Shown: positions 10,037 to 20,109 of the stretch, in pieces
Numbering within the stretch: position 1 is the first letter of the stretch
How the letters are laid out: the number at the start of each line of letters is the position of its first letter
Notes under the pieces: generated by a model
What the model was told of the DNA's origin: nothing
Seen by the model: the letters and a program-made list of their open reading frames with translations, nothing else
Database searches by the model: none
Source: Lycium barbarum
Lineage: Eukaryota > Streptophyta > Magnoliopsida > Solanales > Solanaceae
Length of the DNA stretch: 64,000 nt
Direction of reading: 5' to 3'
Assembly: GCF_019175385.1 (NCBI RefSeq)
Contig: NC_083344.1
Location: forward strand, 10,816,725 to 10,880,724
Position numbers and translations under genes: made by a program

Positions 10037-11732
10037 ACCGTTTGGTCGTTATAGTCTTTTCGGCATTTTCGCCCTTTCCCGAGCATTGATTAGCTAATTT
10101 TAACCTGAGGGGATCGTTGGCACGCTTCTCGAGATGTCTAGATCAAATTCTGGCCATTTTTTGGTGAATTTGGGCTTAAAGCGAAAAATAGTTGACCCAA
10201 AGTTGACTTTTGGGTAAATGGACCTTTTTCGAAAACCATCGATTCCCAATGCACTCAGATGCATTTTGGCACTTGAGTTGGGAAATTAAAATTAAGGTAT
10301 CGGGGGTTGACTCGATCAACGAGATCTCCGTTGGGAATTCCGAGGCCACGAGCGGGTTCGTAGCGTGTTTTTATGTGTTTCCATATGTATGGTATATGAG
10401 CATATGGCCTCGGAAATTAGTCAGATAATCTGATTGAATTGTGAAACTTGGGTGAGTTTTCTGGTGTCTGGTACCCGCTTTGGTAGCACCAGCACTGCGG
10501 CAGCGGTACCGCTGGAGCAGTAACCCTACCGCTGGAGCGGTCCAAGCATTTTAGGCTTGACCGCTGAAACAGTCGAGGGACCGTTGAAGCGGCTCCGCTG
10601 GGGCGGTCCCAGTGCCACTAAAGTGGATGACGGGCAGTGTGTATAATTAATGAAGTGTTAAAAGACTTTAGACCCTCATTTATTTCCATTTTGAAATTAG
10701 AGCTTTTGGGGAATGTTCTTGGAGATATTTTGGGAATACGTTTTGAGGTAAATCTTGCTATCCCTCTTTTATTTCATTAATCCTAATCATCATAGATTCC
10801 CCCTTTCCTTTAATGATCCCTTAGTAATGGAAGATGAAAGTGGGTTTCGATTAACATTTTCTCTAGGCTTATTAATGATGAAATTGATGGGGTTTATGCT
10901 AGATTTTGATGAATCTAAGCTTGTTAATCATATATCTTCCATTTCAAGTGTTGAATATCAGAATCAAGAGTTAGGGTTTATACCCAAATTGGGAGTTTTG
11001 CTTCAAATTCAAAATTGGGTAAATCTATGAGTAAATTTAGCAATTAGTGGTTGGGTTATGATCACCTAGTGCTTAATTTGATATTTTGCTTTCGAATTTC
11101 CCGTTTTGCCCTTATGGGCCCCGTTTCCCCAATTTCTAAGGTTAGATTGACCTAAATTGAATGGTAGCAATAGTAGTATCGTTCTTCATGATTTCTAATC
11201 TAGATTTCGAATATGCCTACACTACTTTGGTTCTGAGGCTCAGCGGAAAGGCAAGGCAAAGGAATGAGTTATTGGTGTTTGTGGTTCAGCTATCCAGGTA
11301 GGTTATGGCTTACCCTTGGTGAGACTTTACATAGCGAAACATATATTTAGATTATATTGTTGGAGACAGCATGTGAACCTTCGAGTATGAAGTTGGGTTG
11401 GATATTGCCTTAGGTTGGGCCCCGTTGTATGTTTGGGGCTAGCCACCTCGTTGTATTATGATTTGATTGTTCTATTGTGTTGGCTTGATGCCATGAGTTG
11501 TTGATAGATATTGGGCTCTATTTTATCATCTTGATTACGATGTTGTTGGCGTACCCACTATTGGTACTTGTGGTTCGGATATATTGTTTCCGTATCCACT
11601 GTTGGTAGTTGTGACTCGGATATATTATTGGCGTACCCATCGTTGGTACTTATGATATTGAGCATGATTATTGATGATAATACATGCATTGCGCGCACTC
11701 TCATTTTCATGATACACTGTTGAGATACTGAT
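10037..11732 (+). mobile_element. Element D, first part of the 5' LTR (Tekay-type)
   Basis: Starts within the LTR head (the first dozen bases of the TGTAACGACC-type terminus are missing) and follows the Tekay LTR order. A CCGCTG..GCGG cluster lies at about 10495-10615, a TATAATTAATG box near 10640, then the minisatellite 'gcgtaccca.tgttggtact' near 11540-11660. It stops at 11732, where C is inserted, and resumes at 51639. Confidence 0.8.
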
Positions 11733-11842
11733 TGTTGACACCTAATTTTCACCTCATAAAATGTGTATTTTAATTTTTTAATTTCCTGAGTCCAAGATGG
11801 AGTAAGGATGCCCTTAAAAAATTAAAAATTTAAAAATCCCGA
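11733..11842 (+). repeat. Element C 5' LTR, first 110 bp
   Basis: Matches the head of the 3' LTR at 48345 with only scattered changes. It ends at the cccga pentamer where B is inserted and continues at 23080. Confidence 0.9.
11838..11842. repeat. Target-site duplication of B, left copy (cccga)
   Basis: The pentamer cccga here is repeated at 23075-23079, perfectly flanking B. Confidence 0.9.
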
Positions 11843-12355
11843 TGTAACGACCCGTTTGGTCGTTATAGTCGTTTCGGCGTTTTCACTCGTTCCCGAGCAT
11901 TGATTAGCTTGCTTTAGACCTAAGGGGACAGTTGACACGCTGCCCGAGGTATCTAGGCCGGAGTCAGGCAATTTTGGTGAAAATATAGGCCTTAAAGTGA
12001 AAGTGGTTGACCCGAAGTTGACTTTTGGGCAAACGAATCTTTTTCGAATTTCGTAGATTCCAAGAGGTCCGGATTGTCGTTTAGAAATTGTGTGGGCGTT
12101 TGGTTCGATTCCCAATACATTTGGATGCATTTCGGAACGTGGGATGGGAAATGAGAATTAAGGCATTGGTGGTTGACTCGATCAACGAGATCTCCGTTGG
12201 GAATTTCGAGGCCACAGGTGTGTTAGTAACGCGTTTTTATGTGGCACTAGGTATCTGGTATGTGAGTAGATGATCTCAAAAATTAGTCAAAAAATCGGAT
12301 TGAAACGAAAAAGCTTAGCCAAATTTTGGTGTCTGGTGCCCGCTTTGGCGACACT

Positions 12356-12497
12356 AGCACCGCAGCAGTTGCACCACTGGGGCGGTAACCCTGCCGCTGA
12401 AGCGGTCCTAGCCATTTTGTCTTGATCGCTGAAGCGGTCATGTTTCCGCTGGGACAGCGCCGCTGGGGCGGTCACAAAATCGTTGTAGCGGGTGACG
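12356..12497 (+). promoter_or_regulatory. CCGCTGNNGCGG palindrome cluster in B 5' LTR
   Basis: Several 12-bp near-palindromes or half-sites of the form CCGCTG(G/A)(G/A)GCGG, for example CCGCTGAAGCGG at 12394-12405. They stand out as a GC-rich island in AT-rich DNA, upstream of a TATA-like box. Equivalent clusters lie at 10495-10615, 20621-20740, about 53905-53990 (inverted) and 55713-55845. Confidence 0.6.
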
Positions 12498-13379
12498 GGC
12501 AATTAAATCCATTAAATAAGTCTTAGACCCTCATTATCTCATATCTCTATATTGGAGCTTAGGGATACTGTTCTTGGAGTAAAATTGACGAAATTCTTGG
12601 AGGTAACACCTTATCTAATCCTTTACTCCTCTTTAATCACTATCATTTTAGAATTACCCCTACCCTTTTAAATCCCTTAGAAATGGAATTTGAAGGAGGG
12701 TTTTGGGAGACATTTCCCTAGGATTATAATTGACAAATTGATAATGTTGATGCTAAAATATGATGAATCTAAGAATAGTAAACCCATATCTTCCACTATT
12801 AACGTTGAATTTCATATTTAGAGAATTAGGGTTCATACCCAATTTGGGGATTTTTACTTGTAATCAGATTTACACCAATTCTTGAGTTAAATCAATAATT
12901 AATGGTTGGGTTATGATCATCTAAGACTTAATTTGGTATTTTTCCTTCAAATTTCTCGTTTTGCCCTTGTGGGCCCGTTTCCTAATTTTTAGGGTTAAAA
13001 TGGCCCTAATTGTTATCATAGTAATATTAGTATCATTCTTCATGATTTCTAATATAGAGTTCGATTATGCTTAGACTACTTTGGTTCTGAGCTTCGGAGG
13101 AAGGGCAAGGCAAAAAAGTGACTTGTTGGTGTTGCGGTTCCGCAGTCCAGCTAGGTTATGGTTTACCTTTGGTGAGACTTAGTATAGTGACACATACTTA
13201 GATTATGATGTCGGAGACAGCATGTGAACCTTCAAGTGTGAAGTTGGGATGGATAATGCCTTAGGTTGGGCCCTGATGTGTGTTGGGACTAGCTACCCCG
13301 TTATATGTGTTGATTATTCAATTGTGTTGGCGTGATGCCATGTGTAGTTAGTAGATAACAATTGTTGGTTGTTGTCCTG

Positions 13380-13620
13380 ATTTGGATAGGATTGGCATAC
13401 CCGTTGTTGGCATTTGTACTTTGATATATTATTGGCGTACCCACGGTTGGTACTTGAGATTATTGATACATTATTGGCGTACTCACTGTTGGTACTTGAG
13501 ATTATTGATACATTATTGTGTACCCGCTGTTGATACTTGATTAATATATATTGGCATACCAACTATTGGAATTGTGATGTGATGCATTGTTGGCGTACCT
13601 CGTTGAGGTACTTGTGATAT
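13380..13620 (+). repeat. LTR minisatellite, unit about 45-60 bp
   Basis: Repeated units built on 'ttggcgtacccactgttggt' followed by 'acttgagattattgatac'. Five or six degenerate copies here; similar arrays sit at 11540-11660 and 21612-21810. Confidence 0.7.
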
Positions 13621-13726
13621 TGAACTTGCTTGTTGATGATTGACATATGCATTGGCACGCATTCCTCATATTTATCATGCATGGCTGATACCCGGTGATG
13701 ATCCGATATCGTTGATTAAGCGGAAC

Positions 13727-13975
13727 TGATATTTGATAAATTCTTTTACTTGAGTAATTGTGAAAAGGCCGATGTCCGAAGATCCATTACGGAAACGCTA
13801 TTGATATAAAACTGACACTTGATAAACTCTTTTACTTGAGTGATTGTGAGGAGGCCGATGTCCGAGGTTCAATTCCAGAATCGTTGATTTGTAAAACTGA
13901 TATTTGACAGACTCTTTTGAGTGATTGTGAGGAGGCTGATGCCCGATGGTTATATTCGGGCATCGTTGTTGCATG
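13727..13975 (+). repeat. Triplicated ~90-bp block in B 5' LTR
   Basis: Three tandem copies carrying 'ctgatatttgata', 'cttttacttgagtgattgtg', 'aggccgatgtccga' and 'attc.ggaatcgttg'. The 3' LTR has the same triplet at about 21915-22160. Confidence 0.7.
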
Positions 13976-14926
13976 GCCAATTCCAATGTTATTCTGGAAT
14001 CGTTGAAAGTGCACGGACTCTGCGGGTTCCCCAGGGTGGTGCCGGTGAGACTCCCCCCGTGAGAAATTACCCAGGGTCCCGTCTATCTGTTGGGAAAAGA
14101 TCCGGGACGAGTGGCACTTAGACTTCGAGAATCACGCTGGATTGTGCTACTGATACGTCAATATTTCCATCCGAAGTACATGTGTACACCTCATTTGCAT
14201 GGCATGGCATCGCATTCATACCATTATTGCACTGTATTGCATTGTGACTTGAGTGAGATATTGTGATGACTGAATTGTAGTGATTGCGTTGTGATGATTC
14301 CACTGTGATGGTTGGTTCAGATCAGATGTACTCAGATTTATTATATTAGGTTTAGATGTTTACATAGGTGATGACGGATACTTGGCTATGATTATGTTGG
14401 CTCATGTTGGTTGGGTTATTTGCTTATCTGCTTTATTTTCTGAATTGTGTTAACTATGCTTAGTCGGCCGATGATGCCTACTAGTACTGTTGTTTGTACT
14501 GACCTGCACTTACTGCATTCTTTTATGAAGGCAGAGTACCAGATCGGATCTACCTCCCTGATTCATGGCTGATCGACTCCTCAGCTTCTACTTGAGTTTT
14601 TCAAGGTGAGCATGGCGTCCGCTGTCCTCGAAGACTCTTCTACTTCTTATGCCTTACTTTCATTCAAGACATGATTTGAGACCATTTATGTATTATTATT
14701 CAGACCTTAGTGGTCGGATTTAGATGCTCTTGTATGACCCGACTAGATACTAAGGTGAATTCATTTACTTCGGCACTTATCTATAGTATATTATATTGTG
14801 AGTCTTACGTCATTTTACTTATTTCGCTATTATTTTATTGATTGTGAATGTTTAGTTAAGGGTTCGCCTACCGAGGTCAGAAAGGTAGGTGCCCGCATGA
14901 CCTAGGCTAAAATGGGTTGTGACAAG

Positions 14927-14945
14927 TTAGTATCTGAGCCCTAGG
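14927..14945 (+). other. Element B primer-binding site (mutated)
   Basis: Reads TTAGTATCTGAGCCCTAGG where element D (52453-52471) has TTGGTATCAGAGCCCTAGG. The tRNA-Met complementary core therefore carries two changes, which should weaken priming. Confidence 0.8.
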
Positions 14946-15116
14946 TTATCCGGTCTTTAATATAAGAGCATGTCTAGTAAAGTCTCGTGGATCGGTATGA
15001 TGAGCTCCGTATTTATCTGCGGGAGGCTATGGGACACTTAGGAAATCTCACTTTCTTTCTTTCCATCGTGCTACTTTATTCAAATTGGTATCTGACACTT
15101 ATCTCTTCCCTCACAT

Positions 15117-16430
15117 ATGGTGAGGGCTCGAGCTATTGTGGCCCGACGTCAAGTGCCAGAGCCTACAGCTACGGCTGGCACCAGCGAGCGACAGCCAGAG
15201 GGGGCGGCAGAGCGAGAGGCCGCAGGCCCCAGCCAGGGGCAGAGCTCCCGTAGTGGGCCAGCGATCCCGTAGTGGGCCCCAATATCAGTCGGGTAAAGAC
15301 CAGACCGCAGAGGATGGTGTGGCCCCAGCATGGACAGATCCGGAGGTTACTTCTGACCAGGCCGTACATGACACTATGGCTAGGATTTTACTTCATCTTG
15401 ATGCCCAGTAGGCAGCCGCCGGTGTCACTACACCCGGCAGAGGTTCACAGACTAGAGTTGGGGCGCAGACCCCCGAACAGGGACCTACACTGGTAGCACA
15501 TCCCGCCACAGCTATGGCTCCCTGCATTGATGTTGCACCCACCCCAGGGGAGGATATTAGGCCCATGGATGGCGCTATTATGACTGCTGCTGATCAGGAC
15601 CTGGTAGGGAGGTTAAAGAAGTTAGAGCCACCGAGGTTCTCTGGTACTTCATCTGAGGATGCCAACGAGTTTATTCTTGATATGCATGAGCTGCTGCACC
15701 GTATGGATATAGTGGAGACCCGCGATTTTGATTATGTGTCCTACCAGTTTCGTGGCGACGCGAAGACGTGGTGGAGGTATTTCATGGCGTGTAGATCTGA
15801 GGGTTCTCTTTCGTTGACTTGGACTTAGTTTTACCGGGCTTCCTTGAGAAGTATGTGCCCCAGTCCTTGAGAGAGGCTCGTAGGGAGCAGTTTTTACACC
15901 TTGAGCAGAGGGGCATGTCCTTGGAGTCTTATGTTACCTATTTCCTCTATTTGGCCCGATACTCTACTTCGTTGATTCCTACCAAGGCCGATAGGATCAG
16001 ACACTTTGTGGGAGGACTCGTGGGCTTTCTCTATAGATTCCTTCTCTTCAGATGTAGTCTATGGGGGCTTTCTTCCAGTCCATTATTTAGCATGCTTCTA
16101 CGGTTGAGGGCGCCAAGGCCCGTACTTTTAGTGGTGGTGACAAGAGGCCACGCCAGTGTGGCAGTTTTGGGTGTTCTGGTGCGAGGGGCGTCGGTCAGTT
16201 TTCGAGGCCACCCCAGTACTAATCCGGTCGTCCCGTGCATTCAGCATTACCAGCTCCCTCTAGTGAGCCGCTCCGGCAGAGAGCTCCCGAGAGTTCGTTC
16301 TCCAAACCAGTGGATAGAGCTGCTTCATCCGGGTCTTCAGTCTCTGTGTTTCAGCATTCGACTCCTCTCATTTGTTTCTCTTATGGAGAGGTTGGGCATG
16401 TTTCCAGGAGGTGTCCCCGACCTAGGTAGG
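15117..16430 (+). pseudogene. Gag of element B (decayed)
   Basis: Encodes the structural protein of the virus-like particle. The likely start is the ATG at 15117 (MVRARAIVARRQ), matching the start MVRTRAT in element D. The capsid core (retrotransposon gag family) is seen at 15514-15828 with PPRFSGTSSEDANEFI and GDAKTWWRYF. After a one-base slip near 15830 it continues with FLEKYVPQSLREARREQF. The zinc knuckle at 16373-16414 reads CFSYGEVGHVSRRC. The second cysteine of CX2CX4HX4C is Tyr, so RNA binding should be impaired. There is a stop at 15270 and frame changes near 15260, 15830 and 16025, so no full-length product is possible. Confidence 0.9.
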
Positions 16431-16639
16431 ATTATCCGCCGCTGAGGACTCCTGTATCATCTGGTGGTCGAGACGGGACTTCTTAGAGAGGCGGTGCTCA
16501 TTTAGGCCGCAGTACTTCCCATGGTTCTAGAGGTGGGTCCCAGCCAGCTAGAGGCAGTACTTAGAGTTTAAGAGGGGGATCCCAGACCGGGCGTGGTGGA
16601 GCCTATTGTTACTCATTTTTGGTAAGCCCGAGGCAGAGG

Positions 16640-17088
16640 CCTCAGATGCTATGATCTCAGGTACCATTTTTGTCCGTCATAGAGTAGCGTCTGTGTTATT
16701 TGATCCTGGATCCACTTATTCATATGTATCTGCATTCCATCTCGTTGGTTAGGATTTTCCATGTGATAGCATAGATTTACCTGTTCATGTGTCTACTCCG
16801 GTCGGAGATTCTATGGTTGTCGATCGAGTCTACAGGTCTTATTTGGTTACTTTTATGGGGTAAGACACTTGGGTAGATTTGATGATTCTTGATATGCTGG
16901 ACTTTGATATTATATTGGGTGTGACCTGTCTTTCTCCTTACTATGCGATCCTAGACTGTCATGTGAAGACAGTCACCTTAGCTATGCCGGGCATTCCTAG
17001 GCTTGAGTGGAGAGGTACTCCTTGTCCCGCTCCGAAGAAGATCATTTCCTTTCTTCGGGCGAAGAAATTAGTAAGTAAAGGTGTCTAG
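16640..17088 (+). pseudogene. Aspartic protease of element B (decayed)
   Basis: Follows the gag knuckle after a linker. The active-site region VLFDPGSTYSYVS (DPG at 16702-16710) corresponds to the usual D-[ST]-G of retropepsins. Pro in place of Ser/Thr should abolish catalysis. Downstream DMLDFDIILGVTCLSPYYAILDC is the typical 'DFDVILGMDWL' block. In-frame stops TAG at 16750 and TAA at 16861 replace what are Gln codons in relatives. The role would be to cleave the gag-pol polyprotein in the particle. Confidence 0.85.
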
Positions 17089-17093
17089 CGTAT

Positions 17094-18480
17094 TTGGCGC
17101 ATGTTTGTGATACGACTATCGCATCTCTATCCCTTGAGTCCATCCCTATTGTGAGCGAGTTTGCGAAGGTGTTTCCGTCAGATTTGCCGGGTATGCTACC
17201 CGATCGCAATATTGATTTCTGTATTGACGTGGACCCGGGCACTCGCCCCATTTCCATCCCACCATATTGGATGGCACCTGCCGAGTTGAGGGAGCTCAAG
17301 GAACAATTGCAAGATTTACTGAGCAAGGGGTTCATTAGACCGAGTTGTCTCCCCATGGGGTGCCCCAGTGTTATTCGTGAAGAAGAAGGATGGGACCACG
17401 AGAATGTGTATTGATTATCACCAGTTGAACAAGGTTACTATCCGGAACAATTGCCCTATGCCTCGTATTGATGACCTGTTTAACCAGCTTCAAGGTGCTT
17501 CAGTGTTTTCTAATATTGATTTGCATTCTGGCTATCACCAGTTGAAGATTAGGGCGGAGGATATTCTGAAGACAGCATTTCGGAAGAGATATGGCCACTA
17601 TGAGTTTCTGGTGATGTCTTTTGAGCTTACCAATGCCCCTGCTGTATTTATGACCTTGAAGAATGGCATCTTTAAGTCGTTCCTTGATTCTTTTGTGATT
17701 GTGTTTATAGATAACATCTTGGTGTATTCCAAGAGTAGAATAGAGCATGAGAGCCATCTTTGTACCGTCCTTGGGTTGTTGAAGAAACATAGTTTGTTTG
17801 CTAAATTTTCTAAGTGTGAGTTCCGGTTAGAGTTTGTAGTATTCTTGGGCCATGTGGTGTCCAAGGAAAGGATTATGATTGATCCACAGAAGATTAAGGC
17901 TGTGAGGGGTTGGGCGAGGCCACCACCGTTACCGAGATTTGTAGGTTTGGCCAGTTATTACCTTCGTTTTGTGAAGGGCTTTACTGCTATTGCTTTGTCC
18001 TTGACCAGATTGACTCAAAAGGATGTTCCTTTCCTGTGGACGAATGATTGTGAGGAGAGCTTTCAAAAGCTCAAGCTTCTTTTGACCACAGCCCCGATCC
18101 TAGCCTTACCGGTGGAAGGCAAAGACTTCGCTATCTATTGTGATGTTTCCCGTATGGGCTTAGGTGTTGTGTTGATGCAAAAGGGTAGAGTGATAGCTTA
18201 TGCTTCCAGTCAGTTGAAAGTCACGAGAAGAACTACCCTACCCATGATTTGGAGTTGTTGGTTGTAGTCTTCTCCTTGAAGCTTTGGAGGCATTACTTGT
18301 ATAGTATCCATTGTGAGATTTTTACCGATCACCGTAGCCTTTAGCATGTGTTTACTTAAAGAGATCTTAATTCCAGGCAGCGCCGATGGATGGAGCTCCT
18401 AAAGGACTATGACATCTCTATTCTGTACCACCCTGATAAAGCCAATGTGGTGGCTGATGCCTTGAGTCGAAAGGCAGTAA
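17094..18480 (+). pseudogene. Reverse transcriptase and RNase H of element B (decayed)
   Basis: RT copies RNA to DNA. Motifs run in order: ELREQLKE-type block at about 17284, [19 protein letters not shown] (17371 on), [13 protein letters not shown] and then [10 protein letters not shown]. The catalytic box at 17704-17715 is FIDN instead of FIDD, so the second metal-binding Asp is Asn. RNase H follows with [18 protein letters not shown] and ends at [16 protein letters not shown] (about 18426-18474). A frameshift near 17345 joins SKGFIRPS to the VLFVKKKDG part, and another lies near 18235. Stops TAG 18342 and TAA 18357 sit where relatives have Gln. It is inactive beyond doubt. Confidence 0.92.
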
Positions 18481-19559
18481 GTATGGGGAGTTTAGCTCGA
18501 TTGGTAGTTGTCGAGCGTTTGTTGGCCATAGAGGTTCAGACTCTGGCCAACAGTTTTGTTCGTCTTGGTATTTCAGCCCCGGGCAGGATTTTGTCTTGTA
18601 TAAAGGCGAGGTCATCGTTATTGGATCTAATCAAGGCTCATCAGTTTGAGGATGCTCAGTTGAGCAAGATTCGAGATAAGGTTTCGAGGGGTGAGGCGAG
18701 GAGGCCATGATTGATTCTGAGGGCATTTTGAGGAATGGAGGACGCGTGTGCATTCCTCGAGTTGGTGATCTCTTTCAGTTGATTTTGTCGGAGGCCCATA
18801 TGTGTCGCTATTCTATTCATCCAGGAGCAACTAAGATGTACCGTGACTTAAGGCAGCACTATTGGTGGCGCCGTATGAAGAGAGATATAGTTAAATTTGT
18901 GGCTAAGTGTGGAAACTGTCAACAGGTAAAATATGAGCACCAGCGACCCAGTGGGGTGTTTCGGAGGATGCCCATTCCTGAGTGTAAGTGGGATAGGACC
19001 ACCATGGACTTCATCACAGGTCTCCCGAAGACCCTTGGCAAGTTTGATTCTATTTGGGTGATAGTGGATCGATTAACTAAGTCCGCTCACTTTGTTCCGA
19101 TTCAGGTTTCTTATACCGCGGAGAAGTTAGCTAAGATATATATTCGAGATATTATGAGATTACATAGGATCCCTATCTCTATTGTATCTGATCGGGGTAC
19201 TATCTTCACTTCTTGATTCTGGAGAGCGTTTCATGACGACTTGGGTACCCGATTGGACTTTAGTACAGCTTTCCGTCCCCAGACCGATGGCCAATCCGAG
19301 CGGACCACTATGGTGCTCGAGGACATATTGAGAGCATGTGTTATTGACTTTGGTGGTCATTGGGATCAGCACTTACCCTTGGTAGAGTGTATGTACAACA
19401 ACAGTTATCATTCGAGTATTGGTATGTCGCCTTTTGAGGCCTTATATGGTAGGAGGTGTGGTCTCCGATTGGTTGGTTCTATGGGTTCAAGGCTCGACCT
19501 GGGAGCACGGATCTATTGAGAGAGTCCCTTGATAGGGTGAGAGTTATTCAGCCAGGCTC
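18481..19559 (+). pseudogene. Integrase of element B: zinc finger and DDE core (decayed)
   Basis: Inserts the DNA copy into the chromosome. The HHCC finger is visible as H-x6-H (HMCRYSIH, about 18797) and CGNC. All three catalytic residues are present: Asp in TTMDFITGLP (19007-19009), Asp in SDRGTIF (19190-19192) and Glu in QTDGQSERT (19298-19300). A TGA at 19214-19216 stands where relatives have Arg (CGA), between the second Asp and the Glu. A frame change near 19470 precedes the C-terminal part. The downstream GPY and chromodomain module is listed separately. Confidence 0.9.
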
Positions 19560-20057
19560 GTGGCGGCTCAGAGCCGACAGAAGATGTATGTGGACCGGAA
19601 GGTTCGGGATTTGATGTTTACTATTGGTGATCAGGTTTTATTGAAGGTTTCACCCATGAAGGGTGTTATGAGGTTTGGTAAGAAAGGCAAGTTGAGCCCT
19701 AGATACATTGGCCCGTTTGAGATCGTGGACTATATCAGCGATGTAGCTTTTGAGTTGGTATTACCGCCAAGCTTGGCGGGAGTCCATCCGGTCTTTCATG
19801 TCTCGATGCTGAAGAAATACCACACCGATGGTACCTACATTGTCTGTTGGGATTCTATACTGCTTGATGAGAATTTGAATTATGAGGAGGAGCCTATTGC
19901 GATCCTAGGTAGGCAGGTTCGAAAATTAAGGTCCAAGGAGATTATTTCTGTGAAGGTGCAATGGAAGCACCGTCCTGTTGAGGAGGCTACCTGGGAGACT
20001 GAGCCTGATATGTGTAGCCGATATCCCCAGTTGTTCACTGATTCAGGTATTTCCTAA
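19560..20057 (+). pseudogene. Integrase C-terminus with chromodomain (element B)
   Basis: An open 165-codon stretch. Residues 9-80 form the integrase GPY/F region ([16 protein letters not shown], then [13 protein letters not shown]). Residues about 109-158 form a chromodomain, with [30 protein letters not shown] and aromatic residues W135 and W145. Chromodomains of this position define chromoviruses and are thought to guide insertion toward marked heterochromatin. That agrees with B sitting inside another retroelement. This piece is uninterrupted but has no intact upstream pol to be attached to, so it is classed as part of a pseudogene. Confidence 0.92.
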
Positions 20058-20109
20058 CTTTCTTTCCTTTCTTTGCTAGAGGACGAGTAACCGTTCAATT
20101 GGTATCTGA
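20058..20109 (+). other. B interior end, no clear polypurine tract
   Basis: A GAGGACGAGTAA remnant of the conserved 'GAGGACGAATG' block is seen, but no purine run abuts the LTR. Instead the last bases read ATTGGTATCTGA, resembling the leader motif at 15085-15096. Confidence 0.55.

Larger units (their letters stand above)
11843..14924 (+). repeat. Element B 5' LTR
   Basis: 3,082 bp, from TGTAACGACC to GGGTTGTGACA. It contains a CCGCTG..GCGG cluster (12356-12497), a TTAAATAAG TATA-like box (about 12512), an LTR minisatellite (13380-13620) and a triplicated ~95-bp block (13727-13975). Confidence 0.9.

Noticed and set aside
13380..13620. Regular repeats considered as a CRISPR-like array
   Set aside because: Units diverge gradually with no constant repeat and unique spacers; this is an LTR minisatellite in a plant genome.
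15149..15369. Minus-strand frames in the GC-rich start of B gag
   Set aside because: Antisense shadows of gag with no own motif.
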